Source: Artocarpus heterophyllus
Lineage: Eukaryota > Streptophyta > Magnoliopsida > Rosales > Moraceae
Assembly: GCA_025403435.1 (NCBI GenBank)
Contig: CM046347.1
Location: 23,944,597 to 24,008,596, forward strand
Length of the DNA stretch: 64,000 nt
Direction of reading: 5' to 3'
A program made the position numbers and the translations under genes. Below the pieces are notes generated by a model. The model was given only the letters and a program-made list of their open reading frames with translations. It was not told where the DNA came from and searched no databases. Below are positions 47,547 through 58,498 of the stretch, piece after piece. Numbering within the stretch: the first letter of the stretch is position 1; each line of letters opens with the position of its first letter.

Positions 47547-48730
47547 GAGTAAATTACACTGATAGTGTTTTGTCTAAATAACAGGAACAACCATTTGACC
47601 TAAACTAATTGCGTTAACACCCTCTAGCTTTTTAAAAAATTACAAAGATACCCTCTCTGTTAGTTGACCGTGAAAGTTGACTAAAGTTTGACCGTTAAAT
47701 TTTATTTAATGTCAAAAATGCCCCTCCTGTATAAAAAAATGTTCTTATTTATATATATCATTTAGAATCACCTTTTACCTTTATTTTGCATAAAAAATAA
47801 GTTTAAATTTATTGGACTATGATTTTCACTCTCATAGAATGGATTTTCTTGGTGTTTTTTTTTCTAAATTTTTAAGAAATTAAAACGTACTTTTTTTCAT
47901 AAATTAGTTTTTTTTAATATTTTAAGACTAACTAAATCTTACCAAATTAGTTAATTATTATTAAAATGTTCTCTTGTTTCATAAAAGTTTAAAAATATAA
48001 CAAAATTAAAAAATAAAAAACAAATATTTTTTAGAAAAAAATAAAAAAGAAATACAAAATTGTAAAAATGATCTCCCTCTATGGGGGACCACAGGATGCG
48101 GGTGCCAATGGGGTTGGGGGGAACAAGGAGAGGGCTGAGCGGGGTTAGCTTTTGGGTGGTCGACAGGATGGGGGCAATAAGGCCACTACGGGCGAAGGCT
48201 TAGAAAGAGGCTGTGATGGCGATGGCATGGAGCTAAGCCATGATGGCTAGGGCGTGGGGCTAGGCCACGACGACGAGGGCTTGGAGCAAGGATACGATGG
48301 CAAGCCACGGCGGCAAGGGTGCTGGGTCAAGGCTGTGATGGGTGCTGATGCAAGCGAGGGCAAGGCCGCGATCGGTGAGGGAGCGACACAGCTTTAGGGA
48401 GGTTGATGATCAGTTTAGGGGGGGGGCGGTGGTGTGATGGTTGGTGGGATGAGCAACGTGGAGAGGAGGGGAGGGTGGGGTGGGGTGATCGACGAGTGTG
48501 GGGTGGCTCGATGGCTGTTTTTTCTAACTTTTTTTTTTTTTTTTAGATTTAAATTAGTGGATGTGATTTGGTATTTTGAGTGAATGGCTAAGCTTAAATG
48601 GATATTTTTGTCATTTTCCTTTAAAAGTTAACAAGGTTTATTTTTTAAAGGTGTCCATATAATTAGTTTTGATCAATAAGATATTTGTGTTATTTTAACA
48701 AAATATAAAAAATATCAGTATAATTAACCT
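47547..48730. mobile_element. Mutator-like foldback element 2 with GC-rich cargo
   Basis: 1184 bp. Ends gagtaaattacactgata and (complement) aggttaattatactgata. Flanks AATTCATTA (47538-47546) and AATCGATTA (48731-48739) agree at 7 of 9 positions. The inner arms continue as inverted repeats (ctaaactaatt, ttgttaacttttaaa). The centre, 48080-48520, is strikingly GC-rich and contains a tandem repeat. No transposase is present. Confidence 0.68.
48176..48400. repeat. 27-bp GC-rich tandem repeat inside MULE 2
   Basis: Three consecutive 27-bp units start at about 48202 (aggctgtgatggcgatggca, aagccatgatggctagggcg, aggccacgacgacgagggct), with looser units on both sides. The composition is very unlike the AT-rich arms. 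Confidence 0.72.
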
Positions 48731-48867
48731 AATCGATTATGTGACAATGGAAACCTATCGGGCTTTTTTTTTTTTTTTTTTTTTTTTTTTCCCAAGAGAG
48801 CTCACACCTGGCCCACTCCTCTATAATGCGGAAGTGTATTGCGAAAATAGAACTGAACAAGCTCCTA

Positions 48868-49058
48868 AAAGTTCCTGAAGCCTCCAGAACACGTTGGATA
48901 AATCTCTTAATTGTGTAAATGACACATAATTATAATGGAACTAGCTAAGCTTTACCTAAGCCTTCCAAAATCTTCTACAAATTTCGAAAGAAAGTTTTAC
49001 TCAAAAGCTTATCAGAATGTTCAAGAACCTGGTGCGGTTATCTACACACATATAAATA
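48868..49058 (+). promoter_or_regulatory. Heat-shock promoter: two heat-shock elements and TATA box
   Basis: Distal HSE at 48872-48889 has four 5-bp-spaced units: TTC, GAA, CTC (one mismatch), GAA. Proximal HSE at 49014-49028 is a perfect GAAtgTTCaaGAA trimer. TATA box TATAAATA at 49051-49058, about 25 bp after the proximal HSE and 129 bp before the ATG. This is the expected arrangement for activation by heat-shock factors. Confidence 0.85.
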
Positions 49059-49186
49059 CAATCCTGATCAACATCTCATCGAGCTTCATCCAAGGAAACT
49101 CAGACTAGAAACAGCCCCAAAAGACTACAACAACTATAGATTAATTTCCAATACTTAGGTACCAAATTATTATAATATCGTCATCA

Positions 49187-50063
49187 TGTGGAGCCCTTCT
49201 CAATTTCCTTGGTTGATAATGTTCACCTTGAGCTTCATCATGTGTCCATTATGGGCCAATGCTTCCCTACTGCCCTTCATTGACCGCAAAGGTGATGGGG
49301 AAACTGAATTAATTTAAAGTTAATTTGAATTTATTTTAAAGAAATTCATAAATATATGTCTGCGCTTTTTTTTTTTTTTTGGTTGATAGGCAAAATATAC
49401 TATCAGTGTGTCATGATGTTAGGAGATTTGCTATACTTGCTATTTTTATTTATTTTTTTAATGAAGTTTTAACATACTTTAATTATTATTATCAATAAGG
49501 ATTGTTGACGCTATTTTTTTTTTTTCAAAATCTAATTTTAATGTACGACTTACTAGGGAGTTCCCTGGCGGATCTTTGGTTGGACCACTTTCCGGACCCT
49601 TTCCGAGTGCTAGAGCAAGTGCCGATGGGTCTCGAGAAGGACGAAATAAGCATGACGCTGTCTCCGGCGCGCGCGGATTGGAAGGAAACCCCTGAGGGCC
49701 ATGTGATCACCCTAGACGTGCCAGGGTTAAAAAAGGAGGATCTAAAGATAGAGGTGGAGGAGAACCGAGTGCTAAGAGTCCGTGGGGAGAGGAAGAGTGA
49801 GAGAGAGAAAAGAGGACCATTGGCATCGCTTGGAGCGGTGCCATGGCAAGTTTTGGAGGCAGTTTCGGTTACCTGAAAATGTGGACCTGGATTCCATCAA
49901 GGCCAAATTGGAGGATGGGGTTCTCACTCTAACGCTTTCCAAGTTGTCACCTGATAAGATCAAGGGTCCTAGGGTGGTCAACATCGCTGGATCATCAGAT
50001 GATCATGATCAACGTGTCAAGGTCAACATCAACTCTGGAGATGAGGCCAAGCAGGAGCTTTGA
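49187..50063 (+). pseudogene. ER-targeted small heat-shock protein (HSP20, 22-kDa class), frameshifted
   Basis: ATP-independent holdase chaperone of the ER lumen. Exon 1 (49187-49292) encodes the signal peptide MWSPSQFPWLIMFTLSFIMCPLWANA and SLLPFIDRK. The inferred intron is 49293-49556 (gt...ag, phase 1). Exon 2 (49557-50063) continues [23 protein letters not shown]. The alpha-crystallin domain follows: [37 protein letters not shown], then [26 protein letters not shown] and [11 protein letters not shown]. The protein ends KQEL, an ER-retention signal. Near 49808-49816 the frame is broken (two bases missing, or one extra, in the purine run before DHWH), so the second half is read in another frame. 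It is either a recent pseudogene or a sequencing error. An intron at this place is unusual for the family, but the join is in frame and matches family spacing. Confidence 0.85.
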
Positions 50064-50361
50064 GCATTGTGATTATCAATCCATCATCCGAATACGGCTA
50101 CTTTTTTATCGTCTTTTCAGTGATGTATCCCATCGTTGCCGCTCTATATAAGTGATTAAGAATAAAGGTGTTAAATATTGACCATGTGATGTGTTTCCTT
50201 TTTAAATCCTCTCGTACCAGTTTTTGCATCTTTGAGACATCAATTAATACGCTAAAAGACCGAGGTTTAGTGTCAACCACACTAAGGTGACGTTTCTTTT
50301 GATGGAATGGAAAAAGAATAGTTTTAGGAAAAAGAATAATGAACTGAGAATAGGAATGAGA

Positions 50362-50472
50362 CCTTGAGCTTGATCTTGTGTCCATTTTAGTCCAATGCTC
50401 CACACAGGTGATGGGGAAACTGAATTAATTTAAGTTTGAATTTATTTTCTAAGGAATTCATAAATATATATA
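50362..50472 (+). pseudogene. Duplicated scrap of HSP20 exon 1 and intron
   Basis: Matches 49226-49358 (accttgagctt, tgtgtccatt, aggtgatggggaaactgaat, attcataaatatat), with about 20 bp lost around the exon 1 end. No exon 2 follows, so this is a partial tandem duplicate with no coding potential. Confidence 0.8.
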
Positions 50473-50710
50473 TGAAGAAACAACAAAGTCCCAGACAACC
50501 TAACAAGCAGCATCAAAACAAAGGCTGCGTTTTAGTGGGAATAATCATCGAAACGACACTAACTATGACGACAGCAAGTAATAGACCAGCTCCCGCTTCA
50601 CAAATACTACAAATTTCCTTTCCTGGTATTTAACAGTATGAAGGTGCCGACAAGGAGCTGATATCACTATCAAAAAGCTTGTGTATTAAGCTAAATTCCG
50701 AACTCTTACT

Positions 50711-51115
50711 CTAAAAATTAAAGTTGATTGTTCCATCTTCATGAACCATCTTGTTAGGGGTCATCTCACTTTGTCTTCTCTTTGATTGGCTTGATAGGGA
50801 CAGATCTTCCTTTTCATTAACGAACGTGAAAAATGAACGGAGACTACTGCAAGTAGAATGAGAGCTGCGAATGGAACGCTTAGAGAATTGGTGCACCATT
50901 TTGATGAGATATAAAAGCAAAGCAAGCAAACAAGCTAGGCCGCAGAGAAGGAAAATCCCCCGGAAGCTCTTGAGTTGCAGACGCTCTGCATCTTCTTTTG
51001 ATCCTTCCGAGCCACAAGCACTTCTAGTAATCCATTTGTTATAAATTCTCTGAATATTTCCATTTTCTTCTAGTTTCAAGATGGCTGTGAACACGTCAAT
51101 CGCACGTGGAGAGTC
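50711..51115 (-). pseudogene. Glutamate-receptor-like channel (GLR3 type), last exon only
   Basis: Encodes the C-terminus of a plant GLR ligand-gated cation channel: DSPRAIDVFTAILKLEENGNIQRIYNKW (end of the ligand-binding S2 lobe), LQLKSFRGIFLLCGLACLLALLLYLIKMVHQF (last membrane helix), then a Ser/Arg-rich cytosolic tail ending at a TAG (complement 50711-50713). The exon begins after a good acceptor (ttttctgcag, phase 0, boundary at 51115). No preceding exon is visible within the 485 bp before chromovirus 2 starts at 51602. Either a preceding intron holds the retrotransposons and the gene resumes beyond the window, or this is a truncated remnant. The exon itself has no lesion. It converges on the HSP20 gene. 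Confidence 0.88.
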
Positions 51116-51601
51116 CTGCAGAAAAGCCTATATTGTTGATGTATTAGCAGACTAGACCACATATTTACACATATATACATTTGAGTAAGGGCAGAATCAA
51201 AAAATTTAGTCAAGGGGGGTAAATCATATATTAATATTATCAAAAAAAATTTGAATGAAAGAAATATAAAATTTTAAGGGAGCAAAATATAATTTCAAAA
51301 AGATGGAGTATAATTTCAAGAGAGTGAAATATAATTTTATGTACAATATTAAAAAAAATTAAGAGGGGCAGTCGCTCACCTTAATTCGTGTGTAGCTCCG
51401 CTCCTATTTTTGAGGGCTTCTATGGTAGAATATATTAATCTATATACATGTTTTATTAAAAATGTTAAGGGCCTCTTCTAGCTAAAATTGATAAATATAT
51501 GAATTGATGCTAAAAGACGATATATAAATTATAATCGATAATCCGTAATAAGTTAAAAATGTATTTATAATTGTAAATGTCTGTAAATTATATACAATAC
51601 T
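51116..51601. other. GLR intron or upstream spacer with a small repeat
   Basis: No coding sequence was seen. At 51183-51415 there is a common-looking plant repeat: agtaagggcagaatc at one end, ggggcagtcgctcacc and tagctccgctcc at the other. Between them are loose copies of aaatataattt(c/t)a. The target copy before chromovirus 2 would be atact (51597-51601); its partner is outside the window. Confidence 0.5.
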
Positions 51602-53767
51602 TGTCACATCCTGGAATACGGGAGGTGACGTGGCAGATTATTTAAATTAATTAAAAAAAAATTAATTAAAATCAAGAATTTTAGGGGTTAAATTAAATAA
51701 TAAAAATGTGAAAGTTTCAAAACTACATTTTATAAAAGAATTCATAAACACTAAGCAGATAAAATCATTAAACGAATAACAAAATAATAAAAAACCGCGA
51801 GTATGGGTCCCACTGACCCACGACTTGTACACACGCATAGTACTGACAATATAATAATACAACCACAGTCCAAGCATAAGGAAAGTTAAAAACATTACAT
51901 GTCTTGATTAAATAATACAAATAGTCTACTAGTCCTCCTACTGCTCCCCTGTTCTGTCCGTTGAGTCCTCTCTGAACCTAAATGGGAATCCACCTAAAGG
52001 GAGGGAATTTAAAAACAAACAAAATGTGAGCGAAAGGCTCAGTAGGACTATATTTTAATAAATCATTTAATTTAAAGAAGAATTTCACTATTTAGGAAAT
52101 TATTTAAAAGAAACCTTGAATAAATAAATTCAAACAAAACCGTTCTTACTCAATTCAGTTTATTCGGTCGACCAGAAATACATTATTTTCTTTTGCTAGG
52201 CAAACCACATGAATATCACCACCGTAGTGGCCCAGCTGGGTTTCGGGACCTGCCCCCAAGGTCAATCGCTACACGACCCGATCTCTGATATGGCATCATG
52301 ACCTAATATTCATTTCTATTATCATACAAAGTCCATTTACCAAGTATTCTCATTAACATTCATTATGAAGTTCACTTCAATTCACGGTTTATAAAAATAA
52401 CCGATAAAATCTCATTTTTCAATCAATCGTTGAAAACATTTTTAGAGAAACCCTTTCAAAGCCAAATCATTTTGAAACTGGGTTAGCAAAGAAAGGGTAG
52501 AAGTCCTACCTCAATACTCGTGCCGGTGCCCCACACCGTAATCCCGGTCCATTATGCGTTAGCTCTGCGGAACCACGAACGATCCTAGATACACGCTAAG
52601 TCGATCAATATCTAGTTTGAGACATTCTATGTTACTAAACCATTTCATGATGTCCTAGTGTGCCATTTGTATCTTTAAAATCATTTTACAAGGTTGAAAT
52701 TTCAATCGGGGTTCAAAACAGTAAAAACAGGTGAAAAATCACAAAATTTCCCATGCTCTGTTGGCCTGCCAGATGCCCTGCTTCGGCTGGCCAAACTGTG
52801 CAGTTCGGCCTACCAAAAATCAGGTCCGGTCGGCCGGACATTTTCCCAGGTTCGGCCTACCGAACGGATGAGTCTGGCCTACCGATTCTTTGAATCCGGC
52901 CTGCCAAACTGGAGAAACCCAGAAATCCCAGCCACGGGTTTCGGTCCTCCCAAAATTCAAATCTTGATTTTAACCTATTTTTCTCAAATCCCAGGCATAA
53001 AAAATATTCATAGATGATAGAAAAACACAATAGAACACTTTTGAACTCATTTAAACAAGATTTAAACACAAAAATCTCAAAAATCCAAAAATGGGAGAAA
53101 ATGAGGAAAAATGAAAAATCTTGAATCTAATTTGTTTTTCTTCAAACAAAGCATATATTCTAGGTGTTTTAAGTTCCTTTAACTCAAATCAAGGGTTTTC
53201 TAAGCTCAAACAAGCTTAGATTTTAAAAATCCACGAAAATTGAAAATTTAGAAAAAGTTTAGAAATTTTAAAACTAACCTTTAATCGAAGCTTCAATCCA
53301 CGTTCTTGGTCGCCAAATCACGTTCCCGAGCTTTCTCCTTGCTAACCCGAAGCTTGGATTCGAATTTTGATTCAAAAATTTGAGAGAGAAACGAGAGAAA
53401 CCGAGAGAGAATGAGAGAGAGAGAAAGTGACCACAGGAGAGAGAGAGAGATCAGAGAGAGTGAGAAGAAGAGAGTGAGAGAGGGAATAAATAGAGAGAAA
53501 TGGTGGGCGGTTTTACTGTGTGAAAACCATGTGCCACCCACGGTTTTGTAAAAAGGAATATTTTTAACATTTTACCAACGATTGTGTTTTGAAACTCAAA
53601 ACAACATTTTAAAACAACAAGAAATCATTAGGATTTATTAAATTAACAAAACAACCTAAAATTCAAAATTTAATCAAATGATCAAATTAACGTTAAAACA
53701 TTAATTATGGCACACTAATTCATCATTTCACATTACAATAACATTAAATAAATTTCGGGGCGTTACA
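51602..53767 (-). repeat. Chromovirus 2 3' LTR
   Basis: 2166 bp. Complement starts TGTAACGCCCCGAAAT and ends in a TGTGACA-like terminus. Contains the conserved block with CCCAGCTGGG (52205-52310) and the motif array (52757-52915). Confidence 0.92.
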
Positions 53768-53829
53768 ACTCTCCACCCCTAAAAGAAATTTCGCCATCGA
53801 AATTTACAACTCAATTTAGAAACAAAACA

Positions 53830-56800
53830 AATGCGGATACAACTCCCGCATACTCGACTCTAGTTTCTAAGTGGCTTCATCAACCCCGTGATGCTGCCAC
53901 ACGACCTTTACCAACGGTATCTCACGACGACGCAAACTGATCACTTTTTGATCGATGATCTGAATCGACACCTCCTCGTACGTTGTGTCTTCTTGAACCT
54001 GCACATCGCAAAATGAAACTATCTTACCTTGCTCAGGCGGACACTTTCTAAGCATCGACACATGGAACACGTCATGAACATGAGAGAGTTCGGGTGGAAG
54101 ATTAAGCCGATAAGCAACCACACCAATACGCTGAGTGATCTCGAACAACCCAATATACCTCGGTGTAAGCTTTCCACTCACTTCGAACCGCATAGTTCCT
54201 TTACGAGGCGATACCCTCAAGAGAATGAAATCCCCTACCACAAACTCTAAGGGTCTACATCTTCTATTCGCATAACTCTTCTGTCGACTCTGAGCTACCC
54301 TCAATCAATCTCGAATCACAGCGACTTTCTCGTTGCTATCATGGATCTCATCCGGCCCAAGAATAACCCTGTCTTTCGGTTTAGCCCAACATACTGGTGA
54401 CCGACACGGTCGCCCATACAACGCCTCAAACGGTGCCATACCAATGCTTGTCTTATAGCTGTTGTTGTACGCGAACTCTGCTAAAGGCAAATATTTCTTC
54501 CAATTCCTGCCAAAATCTAACGCACAGGCACGCAACATATCCTCGAGAATCTGAATAACCCACTCAGACTGCCCATCAGTCTGAGGATGAAACGCTATAC
54601 TGAAGTTCAAATCCGTACCTAAAGCCTCCTGAAAACTCCTCCAATACTTAGCATTAAACCTGGTGTCTTGATCAGAAGTGATGGAAAAAGGAACTCCATG
54701 CAACCTCACTATGTTTAGTAGATACAAATCCCCGAGAATCCTCCTCAAACATGTCGACCTGAACGAAATAAAATGCGTCGATTTTGTCAACCTGTCAACC
54801 ACGACCCAAACTGCATCATTTCACTACTCCGTCTTCGGCAAACCTGTGAGAAAATCTATCGTCACATGCTCCCATTTCCACCCTGGAATAGGAAGCGGTT
54901 GAAGCTGACCTGTAGGCTTCTGATGCTCGGCTTTCACCTGAAGACACATTGTACACTTGGCCACGTACTCTCGAATATCTTTCTTCATGCCTCTCCACCA
55001 ATATTGCCTCTTCAAATCACGATACAACTTTGTGCTCCCCGGATGAATGGCGAACTGAGACCTATGAGCTTCGTCCAAAATGGCTTCCGTCACCTCTGCG
55101 ATAGCTAGAACTGTGAGACGCTCCCAAAAATACAACGATCCATCTGCATGACTCTCCATTCTTCAAACCGCTCTCCGTTCTGAATTCGCGACCAAATCCC
55201 CTACAAATGCTGATCCTGCCACTGATTTTGCTTCACCCTCTAAACAAGAGCTGGGGTCGCCTCCACATGATATACCAAAACTCAATCATAGTCTTCATGA
55301 TACTGTAGCCCATACTCGCTCACTGTCGGATCCCTGCTCCAATTCTCAAGAGCCAAATAAGCGAGAATCCCTGAAGACTTCCTACTAAGCGCGTCTGCGA
55401 CCACATTAGCTTTCTTGGGATGATACTGCAACGCAAAATCATAATCCTCCATATACTCTATCCATCTACGCTGCCTCAAATTAAGATCCCTCTAAGTGAA
55501 CAGATACCTCAAACTCTTATGATCGGAGAAGACCTAAAATGTCGCTCCATACAAATAACACCTCTAAATTTTCAGCGCGTGAATCACTGCCTTGAGCTCT
55601 AAGTCATGAGTAGGATAATTCCGCTCGTGAGGTCATAGCTGTCTCAATCCGTATGCAACAACACGTCCATGCTGCATCAACACGCATCCAAGTCCACATC
55701 CTAAAGCATCTGCGTAAACCTCATACGGCTCGTCACTGCTAGGAATAACCAACACTGGGGCTGAAGTCAACCGGTTCTTCAATTCCTAAAAAGCAAGCTC
55801 ACATTCTTCATCCCACTCAAACCTAACATTTTTCTTGATCAATCTTGTTAACGGAGCTGCAATCTTCAAAAAATCCTTTACAAATTTCTTGTAATAACCA
55901 GTAAGACCCAAGAAGCAGCGAATTTCCGCTACATTCCTTGGTTGTTCCCATTCCACTATGGCTTCAATCTTGGACGGATCCACAAAAATACCATGCTCAA
56001 AGATGACATGACCTAGAAACTTGACCTCAGTCAACCAAAACTCGTATTTTTCCCTCTTGGCATACAACTGGTGCTCCCGTAGAGTCTAAAGCATGATCGG
56101 GAGATGCTACTCATGCTCCTCCCAAGTCTTAGAATACACGAGAATGTCATCGATGAACACAATCACAAACTGATCCAGATACGGCCTAAATATCCTGTTC
56201 ATCAAATCCATGAAAGCTGCCAGAATTCGTCAACCCAAACGACATAACCAGAAACTCAAAATTGCCATATCGGGTCCTAAAAGCTGTCTTGGGAATATCC
56301 TTTTCCTTAATCCTAAGTTGATGATACCCTAAACGCAAATCAATCTTTGAGAAGTACCGCGAACCTCCCAACTGATCAAACAACTCATCAATCTTGGGCA
56401 AGGGATACTTATTCTTCATTGTAACATGATTCAGCTGCTGATAATCTACACACAACCTGAGAGTCCCATCATGTTTCTTAGCAAACAAAATCGGTGCTCC
56501 CTGCAGAGATGTACTATTTTGAATATACCCTCTATCAGCAAGCTCTTGAAGTTGCTTCCTCAATTCTTTCATTTCTGTCGCCGCCATCCGATAAGGTGCT
56601 ATAGAAATCGGTGCTGTCCCCGAAAACAACTCAATACCAAACTCGATTTCCTGATGCAGTGGTAATCTTGGCAACTCGTCGGGGAAGACATCCTCGAACT
56701 CATCAACCACCGGAATCGCTACACTTCCTCTCAAAGCATAGGGCTCGCACTCTAGAGTCGCAAGAAAAGCACAACAAACCAGATTTCTTCGCCCACCTAG

Positions 56801-57259
56801 ACACGACTTCATGAGACGCTTACTCATTAACCAATCACCACCACCCTGGTAGGTGATCATCGTCCCCCTATCAGACACTAGGGTTACCTTCCTAAGTTGG
56901 CAGTCCACAACTGCATTATACCTGGACAACCAGTCCATCCCTAGAATTACATCATATGAGCTCATGGAGAGTATAATCAAATCACTTTTCAAAATCTCAT
57001 CCCCAATCTTTATTTTACAAGATTTACAAACACAATTCACACACACCTGCCCCAAGGGAGAAGCTATGACTAGGGTTTTATTAAACTCTTCTATCTCTAA
57101 TCCCAAGGCATGTACAAAGGAACTCAAAATTAGAGAATAAGAGGCACCTATATTAAATAAAACACGAGCTAAAGATTGAGAAACTAAGATCGTACCATCG
57201 ACAACCACATTACTGGTCTGAGAATCTAAACCTCCAGATGCCATTGCATGAACCTGCAC
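53830..57259 (-). pseudogene. Chromovirus 2 pol
   Basis: From 57259 leftwards. The protease reads [10 protein letters not shown] where chromovirus 1 has [10 protein letters not shown], so the catalytic Asp codon is AAT. RT at about 56100-56700 ([28 protein letters not shown] at about 56150, interrupted by a shift near 56190-56220). RNase H at about 55420-55760. Integrase at 54305-55159 (HPGSTKLYRDLKRQYWWRGMKKDIREYV, TIDFLTGLPKTE, ITSDQDTRF, QTDGQSEWVIQ). Chromodomain-like tail at about 53830-53990 ([17 protein letters not shown], then a stop where Trp is expected). At least four frame changes are present. Confidence 0.92.
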
Positions 57260-58393
57260 TGGTGCCTTCCCTTTTCCTCTACCAACATTGCTGGATCCTG
57301 GATTATTTTGCTGATACTGTTGAGACGAAGACGACTACACACTATCTGTACTTGATGCTCGATACTGAGGGACGCAGCGCTAGAAATACTACGGCTGCTG
57401 CCCTCGTGCTGAATATGAGAACCGCTGAGGAGAGAACTGAGGATACTGCAACTGCGGATACTACTAAGGCGGAGGTAGGGTCTGAGGCTGAGGATTGGCA
57501 TCCTCTCCGATCTGAGATCCAAGACGGGCACTCCTTATCAGGTAATTCCTCTTGATGTGTCCTGGCTGTTGACAAAAATGACAATGGAAGCTGTAGGGAT
57601 TGCTGCGCCCGCTACCAGACAAACTGCTGCTACCACTGTTTGCACCACCCTGCTTACTCTTTCCTAGAGTTGGACGGCTACTGGTGCTCTTCCTACCGCT
57701 CCTCTACGATCCTCCTGAAGCCTTTGCTCGATCCTCACAATACTCCGCATAATCATTTTCCACTGATATTGTTGACGACACAAGCTCTCCAAAATTCCTG
57801 AGTCACAGAGCAACCACCTGTCACCGAATAGGAGCCTTGAGCCCTTCTTGAAACTTAATGCACCTCTCGCGTTCTGATGCCACTGCTGATGGAGCAAACC
57901 TGGCCAACTCATTAAATCTTGCCTCATACTCCCGAACTGACAAATCACCCTGCTGCAACCTGTAGAACTCAGCTGCCTTCTGATCTCTATGCCCCTGCAG
58001 AAAATACCTGTCATAGAACAGCTCATCGAATCTGTCCCAACTAATATCACCACCGCGTTCCAAACGCTTAGCTTGTTTCCACCAAGTATTAGCATCACCC
58101 TTGAGCTTATATGCAGCAAACTCCACATGGTACTCATCAGGCACACCAAGGGTATCTAAATGCTTCATGATCGAGTCTAGCCAATATTCTACCAACTGCA
58201 GATCTCCATTACCGTCAAAAGTCAAAATAGGCGCGCGTCAAAATTCTTTAAAATACGCATGCCGACGACCAACATCAGAATCCTTTGGTCTAGCCCTGGC
58301 TGCCATCTGCCAGAAAGCCGCAAACATAGACCTCATCATGCCCTCATCGTTTCCGAACTCGACGTCAGCTGTCGAACGACGTCTAGGTGCCAT
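57226..58393 (-). pseudogene. Chromovirus 2 gag
   Basis: ATG complement at 58391-58393 (MAPRRRSTADVEFGNDEG). Gag domain YWLDSIMKHLDTLGVPDEYH, WDRFDELFYDRYF, LSVREYEARFNELARFAP. CCHC knuckle and proline/serine-rich linker at about 57540-57600. Stop near 58235, where chromovirus 1 has EFWQA (TGG to TGA), with further shifts near 57820 and 57664. Confidence 0.9.
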
Positions 58394-58498
58394 CCTCTCA
58401 CTTCTGAAAATAAAATTTGGATTATCAGAGGTATTTCATTGACAAACTTAAGTGTGCACAATTCCCAATGTTCATAACCTTGAGCTCTGATACCATTC

